A program made the translations under genes and the position numbers. From Bradyrhizobium diazoefficiens USDA 110 (lineage in GTDB: Bacteria > Pseudomonadota > Alphaproteobacteria > Rhizobiales > Xanthobacteraceae), in NCBI RefSeq assembly GCF_000011365.1, contig NC_004463.1, positions 8,046,001-8,110,000 on the forward strand: a stretch of 64,000 nt of DNA. Direction: 5' to 3'. Positions within the stretch are counted from its first letter, which is position 1; each line of letters starts with the position of its first letter. Shown one piece after another: positions 1 to 8,533 of the stretch. The notes under the pieces are model-generated. The model was not told the DNA's origin. It saw only the letters and a list, made by a program, of their open reading frames with translations, and ran no database searches.

Positions 1-1078
1 TCAGCGCGAAGGCATCCTGCGACCAATAGGTGCTGATGACGAAGAGCTGGACGATCACGTTGGTGAGCCAGAGCGCCGCGGCCGGCACCTTGTTCGCGTT
101 CTCCGTGCCGAACAATGCCGGCATATCCCTGGTCCGGCCGGCGGCGGAGAGCACCTCGGCACAGATCAGCGACCAGGCGAGATAGGCCCCCAACACCGAA
201 ACCAGAAGTCCAATGCTGACGAAGATCGCGCCCCAATGCCCGACCACGGCCTCCAGGACCGTCGCCATGGACGGTTGCCGCATGCCGGCGATCTCGGCGC
301 GGAGAAGCACGGCGTATGGCAGCATGGTGACGAGCACCATCAGGCTCGTGACGATCGCAAACCCCAGCAGGGTCGCAGCACCGACATGCGCGCGCTCCTT
401 GGCGTAGCGTGAATAGACGCTGGCGCCCTCGATGCCGAGAAAGACAAACACCGTGACCAGCATGGTGGCGCGGATCTGCTCGAACAGGCCCTTGTCCGGC
501 ATGCCCTCGCCGCCCCAGAAATTGCCGCGGAACATGTCGGCGTTGAACGAGAATATCAGGATAACGATGAAGACCAGGATCGGCACGATCTTGGCGACAG
601 TGACGATGGTGTTGATCGCGGCCGCCTGCTGCACGCCGCGCAGGATCATGAAGTGGAACAGCCAAATTCCGATCGAGGCGACGATGATTGCGGTGACCGT
701 GTTGCCATCCCCAAAGACCGGAAAGAAGGCGCCCAAGGTCGACTTGATGAGGACCCAATAGGATACGTTGCCAATGCAGCTGCCGATCCAGTATCCGAAT
801 GCCGACAAGAAGCCGGGATAGTCGCCAAATCCTTCCTTCGCATAGGCATAGACGCCGGCATCGAGCTCGGGCTTTCGCTCGGCCAGCGCCTGGAACACCC
901 GCGCGAGGGTGTACATGCCGCCGCCGGCAATGCACCAGGCGAAGATCGCGCCAAACGGACCGGTGGCGATGCCGAAAGTTCTCGGCAGCGAGAATATCCC
1001 CGAGCCGACCATCGAGCCGACCACCATCGCGGTCAATGCGAACAGGGAGAGCTTTTGGATTGACGGCGTCCCAGTCAT
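1..1078 (-). CDS. APC-family amino acid permease, ArcD-like (3' end outside window)
   Basis: The frame opens with ATG at 1078 (GAGGTC about 9 nt upstream) and runs off the left edge after 359 codons, so the last 100 or so residues are missing. It is a polytopic membrane protein. Residues 21-29 read GSMVGSGIF, the unwound first helix of the APC superfamily, and the overall pattern is that of basic amino acid/ornithine or polyamine antiporters. It is a clear paralogue of 12392..13831: both share GSMVGSGIF, YAYA, FFPVFGDG and GIEGASVYSRYA. The substrate is inferred only. A copy of the 20-bp motif shared by three promoters of this block lies 86 nt upstream of the start. Confidence 0.9.
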   Translation of the reverse strand, partial: MTGTPSIQKLSLFALTAMVVGSMVGSGIFSLPRTFGIATGPFGAIFAWCIAGGGMYTLARVFQALAERKPELDAGVYAYAKEGFGDYPGFLSAFGYWIGSCIGNVSYWVLIKSTLGAFFPVFGDGNTVTAIIVASIGIWLFHFMILRGVQQAAAINTIVTVAKIVPILVFIVILIFSFNADMFRGNFWGGEGMPDKGLFEQIRATMLVTVFVFLGIEGASVYSRYAKERAHVGAATLLGFAIVTSLMVLVTMLPYAVLLRAEIAGMRQPSMATVLEAVVGHWGAIFVSIGLLVSVLGAYLAWSLICAEVLSAAGRTRDMPALFGTENANKVPAAALWLTNVIVQLFVISTYWSQDAFAL

Positions 1079-1163
1079 GAGAAGACCTCGCGACGCGCGG
1101 GTGCGCAACATCCTGGCCGAGCGACCTTGCCGGCGGTCGCACGATGCGCCTTGGGCGAAACCT

Positions 1164-1183
1164 GGAATATCGGGTGATTACCT
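1164..1183 (-). promoter_or_regulatory. Shared 20-bp motif, site A, upstream of the ArcD-like permease
   Basis: On the minus strand this reads AGGTAATCACCCGATATTCC. It matches two other intergenic sites at 5613..5632 and 11814..11833. Its last base is 86 nt from the permease ATG, in the same orientation as the gene. No known regulator consensus was recognised. Confidence 0.5.
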
Positions 1184-1221
1184 AGTCGAGCGTCGGGATT
1201 TCCCTCGCCGGAAACAGTCGC

Positions 1222-4200
1222 TCAAGACGACGGTGGAGCGGAGGCCATGGCTGGTCCCTTCTCCCCGAACCAGGTCACGTACAATGTCGGCAGCAAGACA
1301 AGCGTCAGCACGGTCGCGACCAGCAGGCCGCCCATGATTGCGACGGCCATCGGGCCCCAGAAGACGGTTGGAGCAATCGGGATCATGCCGAGAACGGTCG
1401 ACACCGCCGTCAGCATGATGGGACGGAAACGGGAGCTGCTGGCATCCACCGCCGCGTCCCATGGGCTCTTGCCCTGCGCGCGCTCCGCATCGATCTGGCT
1501 GATCAGAATCACCGCGTTCTTGCTGATCATGCCGAGCAGGGCGAGAACGCCGAGAATGGTGACAAAGCCCATCGGCCTGCCGGACAGCAACAGCGCGGCC
1601 ACAACACCGATCATCCCGAGCGGGGCCACGCTAACGACCATGACCAGTCGCGGGAAGCTCTGCAACTGGACCATCAGAACGGTGAACATGACGAACAGCA
1701 TCATGGGCACCACAGCGAGCACGGAGGCCTGCGATTTCCGGCTCTCTTCCACGGTCCCGCCGACGGCCACGCCGTAGGATGCAGGAAGCGTCTTCCTCAG
1801 CTTTTCGATCGCGGGCGATAGGGCATCCACCACCGTATCGGGCAGCGTTCCACCGCCGATTTCGGCACGCACCGTCAGGGTCGGAATACGGTCGCGCCGC
1901 CAGATCAGGGGATGCTCCTGATGATATCCGAACGTCGCAAACTGGCTGAGCGACACCGTCTTTCCTCCAGGCAGCGGCACCTGGAGCGTGCGCAGGTTGG
2001 ACAGCGAAATGCGCTGTTCGTCGATAGCCCGGGCCACCACGTTGACCCGATAGATGTCGTCGCGGACCTGGGTGACGACTGCGCCAGATATCACGGTGTT
2101 CAATACGCTCGATATCGCCTGCGAGCTCAGGCCGAGACGGCGCGCTTCATCCTGATCGACGTAAATCCGCAGCTGGCGCTCCGGCTCCATCCAGTCAAAG
2201 TTGATGCTCTTTGTCCTGGGATCGGAGGCAACGATCTGCCCGACCTTGAGCGCAATCTCACGTACCTGCTCCACATCGGGTCCGCCAACGCGATATTGCA
2301 GCGGCCATCCGACGGGGGGGCCGAGGCCGAGAGGCGAAACCGACGCAACGGCGGCCGGAAACTGCTCCGCGAGAAGACGTTCCAGCCTCGCCTGCAGGCG
2401 CTCGCGCGCTGCGACGTCCTTTGCCACCACAACCGCCTGCGTGAAGGAATCGTTCGGAAGCTCCACGCTCAGTGGAAGATAGAAGCGGATCGCGCCGCGC
2501 CCCACATTGGTGCTCCAATGACGGACGTCCGGATCGGCGGCCAATGCTGCATCCAGGCGCTTGGCTGCCGTCTCGCTCGCATGGATCGATGCGTTCTGCG
2601 GCAGGGTGAGGTCCACGAGCAATTCGGGTCGATCGGACGACGGAAAGAACTGCCGCGGGATCAACGGAAGCGCGAGAACGGACGCGGCAAAGAGCGCCAG
2701 CGAGATCGCAATCGTCGGCCACTTGGCGCGCATCGCCAGCGTCAGAAAATTCCGATAGAAACGGAACATCGCGCCAGGCTCGGCAGCCCCCTTCTGCACC
2801 GGCGGGACGAGAATGACGACACCCAGCAAGGGCGTGAAGACCACGGCAACGAGCCACGACACCAGGAGCGCGATCGCAACCACCGCAAACAGCGAGAACG
2901 TATATTCGCCGGCCGAGCTCGCGGCAAACCCGACCGGGATGAAGCCCGCGATCGTCACCAGCGTTCCGGCGAGCATGGCAAAGGCATGACTGCGGTAGGC
3001 AAACGTCGCAGCGTCGACCTTGCTGTCGCCTTGCGCCAGCCGATTGAGCGTTGCGTCGGTGGTCGTCATCGCGTCGTCGACCAGCAGTGCGAGCGCGATG
3101 ATCAGCGCTCCCAGCGATATTCGCTGCATGTCGACGCGAGCGATCTCCATGATCGGAAACACGATGGCCAGCGTCAACGGAATGGCAAGCGCGATGATGA
3201 GGCCGGGACGGATTCCGAGGCTGATGAAGCTCACCACCAGGATGATGGCGATAGCCTGAAGGAGCGAGGTCATGAATTCGCCGATCGCGCCTCCCACCAC
3301 GACGGCCTGGTCGGCAACGAGGATCGGCTCGATTCCGATCGGGAGATCGGCGGTGATCTCCGCCATCACCTTCTTGACGTTTCGGCCGAGCGCAAGAATG
3401 TCGCCGCCGTCGCGCATTGCGATGGCAAGCCCGATTGCGGGCTGGCCGTTGACCCGGAACATCGGTTGCGGCGGATCCACGTAGCCGCGCCGCACCTGCG
3501 CGATGTCGCTCAGCCGAATCGTGCGCCCTCCTGCGACGAAATTGACGCTGGCGATGTCCTGCTCCGACTGAAAACCGCCCGACACCCGCACGGAGATGCT
3601 TTCCTTGCCGGTCTGGATCACGCCCGCCGGGCGGACGATATTCTGCGATTGCAGCGCGGCGAGCAGAGCCGCCCGATCGACGCCCAAGGTCGCGAGCTCC
3701 TGCTTGGAGAATTCGACGAAGATCACTTCGTCCTGCGCACCCAGGAGTTCGATCTTTGACACGTCCGGGACCTGAAGCAATCGAGAACGGATGCGCTCGA
3801 CGTGATCCCGCAACTCCCGTTGCGTGAAGCCGTCGCTGGTGAAGCCGTAGACGATGCCGAACGTGTCACCGAAGTCGTCATTGAAGCCCGGACCGACAAC
3901 TCCGGCAGGCAAGGTGTGCCGCATGTCGCCGATGCTCTTTCTCACCTCATACCAGGTGTCGGAAACCTGCCTCGCGTTAGCACTTCCTTCCAGGTTGACG
4001 AAAATGGTGACGAGACCCGCCCGGGTGAAGCTGCGCAGGAAGTCCAGATGGGGCGTCTCCTGCAATTGGCGCTCGAGCCGCTCAGTCACCTGCTTCATCG
4101 TCTCTTCGGCCGTTGCCCCCGGCCAGGCCGCCTGAACGACCATGGTCTTGATGGTGAAGGAGGGATCCTCGTTTCGACCAAGCCGGAAATACGCCAGGCC

Positions 4201-4284
4201 CCCGGCGATCACGGCAACGATCATGACATAGACGACAAGCGAGCGATGCCTGAGGGCCCAGTCGGAGAGATTGAGCCCGGTCAT
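1222..4284 (-). CDS. RND efflux transporter, inner-membrane permease (HAE1-type)
   Basis: A 1020-residue proton-driven resistance-nodulation-division pump subunit. The start is ATG at 4284, which overlaps the stop of the upstream adaptor gene in an ATGA; the longer open frame to 4458 is not needed. The protein has the usual layout of TM1 (about residues 13-30), a large periplasmic loop, TM2-6 with the proton-relay Asp pair in LLVDDAM (around residue 400), a second loop and TM8-12. The sequence around the Asp pair (VDDAMTTTDATLNRL) departs from the [11 protein letters not shown] seen in the second pump at 19014, so the two belong to different subgroups. No outer-membrane factor is adjacent. 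Substrate unknown. Confidence 0.93.
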   Translation of the reverse strand: MTGLNLSDWALRHRSLVVYVMIVAVIAGGLAYFRLGRNEDPSFTIKTMVVQAAWPGATAEETMKQVTERLERQLQETPHLDFLRSFTRAGLVTIFVNLEGSANARQVSDTWYEVRKSIGDMRHTLPAGVVGPGFNDDFGDTFGIVYGFTSDGFTQRELRDHVERIRSRLLQVPDVSKIELLGAQDEVIFVEFSKQELATLGVDRAALLAALQSQNIVRPAGVIQTGKESISVRVSGGFQSEQDIASVNFVAGGRTIRLSDIAQVRRGYVDPPQPMFRVNGQPAIGLAIAMRDGGDILALGRNVKKVMAEITADLPIGIEPILVADQAVVVGGAIGEFMTSLLQAIAIILVVSFISLGIRPGLIIALAIPLTLAIVFPIMEIARVDMQRISLGALIIALALLVDDAMTTTDATLNRLAQGDSKVDAATFAYRSHAFAMLAGTLVTIAGFIPVGFAASSAGEYTFSLFAVVAIALLVSWLVAVVFTPLLGVVILVPPVQKGAAEPGAMFRFYRNFLTLAMRAKWPTIAISLALFAASVLALPLIPRQFFPSSDRPELLVDLTLPQNASIHASETAAKRLDAALAADPDVRHWSTNVGRGAIRFYLPLSVELPNDSFTQAVVVAKDVAARERLQARLERLLAEQFPAAVASVSPLGLGPPVGWPLQYRVGGPDVEQVREIALKVGQIVASDPRTKSINFDWMEPERQLRIYVDQDEARRLGLSSQAISSVLNTVISGAVVTQVRDDIYRVNVVARAIDEQRISLSNLRTLQVPLPGGKTVSLSQFATFGYHQEHPLIWRRDRIPTLTVRAEIGGGTLPDTVVDALSPAIEKLRKTLPASYGVAVGGTVEESRKSQASVLAVVPMMLFVMFTVLMVQLQSFPRLVMVVSVAPLGMIGVVAALLLSGRPMGFVTILGVLALLGMISKNAVILISQIDAERAQGKSPWDAAVDASSSRFRPIMLTAVSTVLGMIPIAPTVFWGPMAVAIMGGLLVATVLTLVLLPTLYVTWFGEKGPAMASAPPSS

Positions 4285-5384
4285 GGCTCTGCCCCGAGCA
4301 CCCGCACCTTCTGGCCCGGATGAAGCGCCTGCACGCCCGCGGTGACGATGATCTCTCCGGCGTCCAACCCCTGCGAGACGATGACCTGTGCCTGGTCGAA
4401 ACGCAGGATATCGACATTGCGCGCCGAAACGAGGTTCGTCGACGGATCGACAATCCACACCGCCGGCTGTCGATTTATCCGCGTCAACGCGGTTGCCGGT
4501 ATGTCGATCACCGGACCGGAACTGGTTTCGACGCGGCCATTGACAGTCGCGCCGAGCCGCATCGCCGCCGGTGGATCCGTCAGGCCGACCTTGACCTCGA
4601 AGGTGCGGGTGACCGGATCGGCTTGAGCCGCGATCTGACGAATGCGGCCTCGCGCCGTAATCTTCGGATCATCCGTCAGGCTGACGGTCACCTGCACATC
4701 GGCCGGGGCCGATCTGACCATCTGAGCGGGAACATCGAAGATCGCGTCGCGGCCGTCCTGCCTCGCGATCCGCACGATCATTTGTCCGGCCTGAACGACC
4801 TCGCCGGCCGCCGGCCCCGTCGCGGTGATCTTGCCCGGCGCGTCGGCTCGCAGTTCGGTGAAACTGACGAGATCGTGCGCAGAGCTCAATTGCGCCTCCG
4901 CCGCCTCGACCTGCGACTGGGCGGTCTGTCGTGCTTGCGTCGCCGCCTCGAAATTGGCACGCGTGGTCCACCCTTGTGCCAACAGAGTCTCCTGGCGTTC
5001 GTAATGGTTGCGTGCCTGCGTCAACTGGCCCTGTGCGGCGGAAAGAGCGGCCTTCGCCTGTCGCAATGTGCTCAGCTCGTTCTGAGGCTCGAGTTGGGCC
5101 AGCAACTGCCCGGCCTCGACCCTGTCACCGAGCCTGGTGTCGTTCGCAAGCAGACGTCCGGAGATCCGGAAAGCGACGCTGACTTCGTCCTCCGCCTCGA
5201 TGCGCCCCGTGAAGGTCAGCGGCACCAGGCTCTCACGCTTCTCGATCGTCGTGGTCCGGACCGGACGCGGAGACGATTCCTTGGTTTCCACTTGACGGTC
5301 ACACGCAGCCAGGACCGACGCGGATGCAGCCGCCATCAGCGTCAATGCAATGGCTTGCCGAGATGTCGTTCGGCGACCGCGCAT
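4281..5384 (-). CDS. RND periplasmic adaptor (membrane fusion) lipoprotein
   Basis: A 367-residue adaptor that would link the RND pump at 1222..4284 to an outer-membrane channel. The ATG at 5384 is chosen because CAGGAG lies 7 nt upstream and it gives a lipoprotein signal with LAAC (Cys28); upstream in-frame codons give a non-signal-like extension. After the signal come the barrel-sandwich lipoyl half-motif (GRLLANDTRLGDRVEAGQ), a coiled coil rich in A, Q and E (about 80-180), the second lipoyl half (ELRADAPGKI), and beta-barrel and membrane-proximal domains. It overlaps the permease gene by 4 bp, so the two are translationally coupled. Confidence 0.92.
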   Translation of the reverse strand: MRGRRTTSRQAIALTLMAAASASVLAACDRQVETKESSPRPVRTTTIEKRESLVPLTFTGRIEAEDEVSVAFRISGRLLANDTRLGDRVEAGQLLAQLEPQNELSTLRQAKAALSAAQGQLTQARNHYERQETLLAQGWTTRANFEAATQARQTAQSQVEAAEAQLSSAHDLVSFTELRADAPGKITATGPAAGEVVQAGQMIVRIARQDGRDAIFDVPAQMVRSAPADVQVTVSLTDDPKITARGRIRQIAAQADPVTRTFEVKVGLTDPPAAMRLGATVNGRVETSSGPVIDIPATALTRINRQPAVWIVDPSTNLVSARNVDILRFDQAQVIVSQGLDAGEIIVTAGVQALHPGQKVRVLGAEP

Positions 5385-5712
5385 AGCCAAGCTCCTGAAA
5401 CGTTGCCGGGCAGGTCCGCCTTTCCCGAGGTTGCGATTTCGCGATATCGCCCCTCGGTATTCTTGCCCAGGGGATCGGCCGCACACATCGGCAAATCTAC
5501 TCGGTGCGGCCGGATGCAATCGCGGTTACGGCACAACGCAAACGCAGGCAGAAACCCGACGAGGCGTGACAATCCGTCGGAGAGCGCTCTAGGGAATTCC
5601 TGACGCCTGATCAGGCAATCACCCAATATCGCCGGTCTCATCAAGAGCGCACGGTTGCACACCCAGATGAAGCGATCGAGCGCGTCGGCTTGATGAATCA
5701 GGAGGGTTCAAG
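5385..5712 (+). other. Intergenic region between divergent genes (328 bp)
   Basis: It separates the minus-strand efflux pair from the plus-strand small secreted protein and antiporter operon. It carries site B of the shared motif (5613..5632) and a good ribosome binding site (AGGAGGG at about 5700). No further gene was found; short frames here have no protein-like character. Confidence 0.6.
5613..5632 (+). promoter_or_regulatory. Shared 20-bp motif, site B
   Basis: Reads AGGCAATCACCCAATATCGC. It lies 81 nt before the ATG at 5713, in the same orientation and at nearly the same distance as site A before its gene (86 nt). Confidence 0.5.
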
Positions 5713-5916
5713 ATGCGAAAGTTGATCCTAGTTGCAGCGGCGATCTCGGCAATGCTGACCATCGCGCCACAGACTGCATCGGCACAGACCCAGCAGAACC
5801 AATGGTGCTCCAAATTCAAAGGGATGGTGAACTGCAAGTACTCCACCCAGGATCAGTGCCAGGCGTCCCGGAGCGGAAGAGGCGGCACCTGCTTCCCTCG
5901 GCAGGCGTCACGCTAG
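5713..5916 (+). CDS. Small secreted cysteine-containing protein (DUF3551-like)
   Basis: A 67-residue protein with a clear Sec signal peptide (residues 1-24, ending TASA). The mature part is about 43 residues and has four cysteines in W-C-x7-C-x8-C-x10-C spacing. This pattern and length fit the small secreted DUF3551-type proteins common in Bradyrhizobium, whose function is unknown. AGGAGGG sits 7 nt before the ATG. It is the first gene downstream of shared motif site B and stands just before the antiporter operon, so it may be co-regulated with it. Confidence 0.8.
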   Translation: MRKLILVAAAISAMLTIAPQTASAQTQQNQWCSKFKGMVNCKYSTQDQCQASRSGRGGTCFPRQASR

Positions 5917-5951
5917 TTGCGTGGCAGGGCAGCGAGAGCCCATCCAGGGCG

Positions 5952-6140
5952 ATGGCGTCGAACGATCCGCTCGTGGACGCCATTCGAACCGGTGTGGATG
6001 CTGTTGTATCGCTACGCCAACCCCCGTTTCGACACATCGACGGGTTCTCGGCTGCGGCCGCCGACAGCGCCGCCGCCGGAATCCCGTCCTTCAATGCACA
6101 AGGCCTGGTTTTCGAAACATCGCAGAACGGCGCGAACTAA
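5952..6140 (+). CDS. Possible small protein of unknown function
   Basis: A 62-codon frame starting ATG at 5952 and filling most of the gap between the DUF3551-like gene and the antiporter operon. I do not recognise the product. It lacks a signal or a membrane helix, and no strong ribosome binding site was seen. Codon third positions are GC-rich as in real genes here, but the antiporter E frame is also open across this stretch, so it may be chance. Confidence 0.25.
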   Translation: MASNDPLVDAIRTGVDAVVSLRQPPFRHIDGFSAAAADSAAAGIPSFNAQGLVFETSQNGAN

Positions 6141-6165
6141 CCCGCCGCCAGCCGAGGACTCCGAC

Positions 6166-6681
6166 GTGAGCGGACCCTCAGGAAAACGAGACGCGCGTAC
6201 GGGCGTCGGGGCGTCCTGGCGAAGCGCGGCGTCCCGAGCGGCATGGTTCCTCTGCCTTTGGCTCGTGCTTGCCGGCACCTCTGTCGATGACATTCCTGCC
6301 GCAACAATCGCCGTCGCGACGGCAACCTGGACGAGCTTGCGTTTGCTGGAGCCTGGCACGTCGCGGCGCTCACCTCGCGCCATCCTCCGACTGGCGCTTC
6401 TGTTCCTGTACCAGTCCATTGTGGCCGGAGTGGACGTCGCAAGGCGCGCACTCGATCCCGGCCTGCCGCTGCGCCCGGGATTTGTCGCGTATCCAACCCG
6501 TCTTCCGCGTGGCCTGCGTCGCAACGTGTTCGCAACGCTCACCAGCCTGTTGCCAGGCACCGTGCCGGCCGGTGAGGAGGAGGCGCAACTCCTCTATCAC
6601 TGCCTCGACGTCGATCAGCCCGTGATCGCCGAACTTGATCAGGAGGAGGCGGCCTTGGTTCGAGCGCTTTACAATGACTGA
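6166..6681 (+). CDS. mnhE: Na+/H+ antiporter subunit E (MnhE/MrpE)
   Basis: First gene of the antiporter operon. I place the start at GTG 6166 (GAGGA about 8 nt upstream), giving 171 residues. The frame is open to 5917, but that extension is Arg/Pro-rich and unlike the family. Visible features are an N-terminal pair of membrane helices (AAWFLCLWLVLAG, IPAATIAVATATW), a third helix (LLFLYQSIVAGVDVA), and the conserved MrpE block of PLRPGFVAYPTRL followed by TSLLPGTVP. It is a membrane subunit of Mrp-type multisubunit cation/proton antiporters. Its stop overlaps the mnhF start. Confidence 0.85.
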   Translation: MSGPSGKRDARTGVGASWRSAASRAAWFLCLWLVLAGTSVDDIPAATIAVATATWTSLRLLEPGTSRRSPRAILRLALLFLYQSIVAGVDVARRALDPGLPLRPGFVAYPTRLPRGLRRNVFATLTSLLPGTVPAGEEEAQLLYHCLDVDQPVIAELDQEEAALVRALYND

Positions 6682-6964
6682 GTTCCTGACGGTCGTGGTC
6701 GGTTTCATTCTGGCAATGCTGGCGCTTGGACTGTTGTCGATCCTGCGTGGCCCCGGCGACGCTGACCGGGTCATGGCGACGCAACTGATCGGGACCGGAG
6801 GCATTGCGACGCTGCTGCTGCTCGGCACCGTAGCGAGCATACCCGCAGCGATCGACGTGGCTTTGACCCTGGCGCTGCTCGCCACCTTCGCCTCCATCGC
6901 GTTCGTCAAGAAGGGGCTGTCCCGCTTCGAGGCCGATGGGACCGCATCAACGGAGGACGAATGA
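6674..6964 (+). CDS. mnhF: Na+/H+ antiporter subunit F (MnhF/MrpF)
   Basis: A 96-residue protein with three membrane helices and the family hallmark RGPGDADRVMA (about residues 26-36), then a glycine/leucine-rich second helix and a third helix ending FVKKG. The ATG at 6674 overlaps the mnhE stop by 8 bp, showing tight coupling. MrpF is a small structural subunit of the antiporter membrane arm; some family members are linked to bile acid or cation efflux, but the role here is inferred from the operon. Confidence 0.9.
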   Translation: MTEFLTVVVGFILAMLALGLLSILRGPGDADRVMATQLIGTGGIATLLLLGTVASIPAAIDVALTLALLATFASIAFVKKGLSRFEADGTASTEDE

Positions 6965-7254
6965 GCCTCGCACGCGACATGATGACGATTGCAGCGGTGT
7001 CGGCCGGCGCGTTCTTCTTTCTGGCGGGCACGGTCGGCCTGCTTCGCTTTCCCGATACCCTGACGCGTCTGCACGCGCTCACCAAGGCGGACAACCTCGG
7101 CCTCGGCCTGGTCGTGCTCGGACTGCTCCCGCAAGCAGCGGGTCTTCGCGACGGGTCGAAGCTGGTTGGTATCTGGCTGCTCGGCCTGCTCGCGGGCGCC
7201 ACCGTCTCGCAACTGATTGCGCGCGCGGCGCGCCAAGGCCAGTTGAACCGATGA
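6961..7254 (+). CDS. mnhG: Na+/H+ antiporter subunit G (MnhG/MrpG)
   Basis: A 97-residue, three-helix protein containing the diagnostic MrpG string GLLRFPDTLTRLHALTKADNLG (residues about 24-45, quoted in part: FPDTLTRLHA). The ATG overlaps the mnhF stop by 4 bp and its TGA overlaps the next ATG, so it sits in an unbroken overlapping operon. The role is as a structural subunit of the cation/proton antiporter. Confidence 0.92.
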   Translation: MSLARDMMTIAAVSAGAFFFLAGTVGLLRFPDTLTRLHALTKADNLGLGLVVLGLLPQAAGLRDGSKLVGIWLLGLLAGATVSQLIARAARQGQLNR

Positions 7255-8195
7255 GCATTGCGACGGTCTTTGAAATTGTCCTTGCCGCGGTCGTGCTGAC
7301 CCTCGGCGTCTGGACGATCGTCGTGCCCGAGACGTTTTCGGCCACGGTCGGGTTCGTTGCCTATGGACTGCTGGTGGCACTGATCTGGGTACGCCTCGAC
7401 GCTGCCGACGTTGCTCTGACCGAGGCCGCAATCGGCGGCGGCCTCGGTGGCGTCTTGCTGCTGAGCGCGGCGGCGCGATTGCGGGATGCCGACATGATGG
7501 CGGACGAAGCGCCAGGCAAACTGCTGCGAGCGGGCGCCGCAGCGCTGTCCGTGCTGACGGCTGCGGCGCTGGCCGGCGCGGTCCTGTGGCTGCCCGATTC
7601 CGCTCCGACGCTTGCTCCGGCTGCTGTTGCAAATGCCTGGGCAACGGGTCTGTCCAACCCCGTCACCAACGTGCTCATGGCGTTCCGCGCCATGGATACG
7701 ATGCTCGAGAAGATCGTGCTGTTGCTGGCCATCGTCGGCGTTTGGTCGCTTGCGCCTGACAGTGCGTGGGGCGGCCGCCCCGGGCCGCGCCACCAAGCCG
7801 ATCCACGTGGCGTTCTCGCCTTTCTTGCGCGGCTGCTGCCGCCGGTTGGCATCGTCATCGGGATCTATATCCTCTGGACCGGTTCCGACCATCCCGGCGG
7901 AGCTTTTCAGGGCGGCGCGATTCTCGCGTCGATGTGGCTGCTGGCCGTCATGGCCGGATTGGCGGACACACCGCTCGTGAGCGATCGATCGGTACGGTTC
8001 ATCCTCGTTGCCGGGCCCGGCCTGTTCCTGCTCGTCGGCCTTGCCGGCCTTCTGTTTGGCGCCGCGTTCCTGTCCTATCCGCCAGCGCTGGCCAAGCCGC
8101 TGATACTTGGCATCGAGGTCGCAATGACCCTGACGATCGCAGCGACGCTCGGACTGCTGCTCGCCGGCGTACCGGAACGGGGCATGGAGCCGTGA
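7251..8195 (+). CDS. Fused MrpA C-terminal (DUF4040) and MnhB antiporter subunit
   Basis: A 314-residue fusion. Residues about 1-75 match DUF4040, the MrpA C-terminal/MbhD-like domain (LDAADVALTEAAIGGG). About 85-165 resemble the MbhE-like segment ending in NVLMAFRAMDTMLEKIV. About 180-314 match MnhB/MrpB (GSDHPGGAFQGGAILAS). In canonical Mrp operons the DUF4040 part is the tail of the very large MrpA. Here it is joined to MrpB and the NuoL-like antiporter part of MrpA is absent. ATGA overlap with mnhG; its TGA overlaps the GTG of the next gene. Confidence 0.85.
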   Translation: MSIATVFEIVLAAVVLTLGVWTIVVPETFSATVGFVAYGLLVALIWVRLDAADVALTEAAIGGGLGGVLLLSAAARLRDADMMADEAPGKLLRAGAAALSVLTAAALAGAVLWLPDSAPTLAPAAVANAWATGLSNPVTNVLMAFRAMDTMLEKIVLLLAIVGVWSLAPDSAWGGRPGPRHQADPRGVLAFLARLLPPVGIVIGIYILWTGSDHPGGAFQGGAILASMWLLAVMAGLADTPLVSDRSVRFILVAGPGLFLLVGLAGLLFGAAFLSYPPALAKPLILGIEVAMTLTIAATLGLLLAGVPERGMEP

Positions 8196-8533
8196 GCGGC
8201 GTGACGGTGTTCGGATTGTGCGCTGCTGCCACGGTCGGACTTGGGCTCTACGGCCTGATCACGAAGCCCCAGCCCCTCCGCAAGATCATCGCCTTCAATC
8301 TGCTCGGCAGCGGCGTATTCCTCCTGTTCGGCGTCGTTGGACGGCGCGGTGCGGCGGCGGGGATCGGCAATGATCCGGTGCCGCAAGCCCTGGTGATCAC
8401 CGGCATCGTCGTCGCGTTTTCCGCAACGGCTTTGGCGATTGCACTGCTGCTGCGGCTGTTCCAGACGAGTGCCTCCATGGCGCCGCGCAGTCGCGCCTCG
8501 CCGCGCGATGACCCAGATCAGGCCGGTGGCTGA
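8192..8533 (+). CDS. mnhC: Na+/H+ antiporter subunit C (MnhC/MrpC, NuoK-like)
   Basis: A 113-residue, three-helix NuoK homologue starting GTG at 8192 in a GTGA overlap with the upstream stop. The family signature is visible as GLYGLITKPQPLRKIIAFNLL (in part: LRKIIAFNLLGSGVFLLF) followed by DPVPQALVITGIVV. In Mrp complexes this subunit packs against MrpD/MrpA. Its stop overlaps the mnhD start (TGATG). The C-terminal 20 residues are charged and vary in this family. Confidence 0.88.
   Translation: MSGVTVFGLCAAATVGLGLYGLITKPQPLRKIIAFNLLGSGVFLLFGVVGRRGAAAGIGNDPVPQALVITGIVVAFSATALAIALLLRLFQTSASMAPRSRASPRDDPDQAGG

Noticed and set aside
5688..5700. TTGATGAATCA resembling an FNR/FixK half-palindrome
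   Set aside because: Spacing is wrong (11 bp instead of 14) and it overlaps the ribosome binding region.
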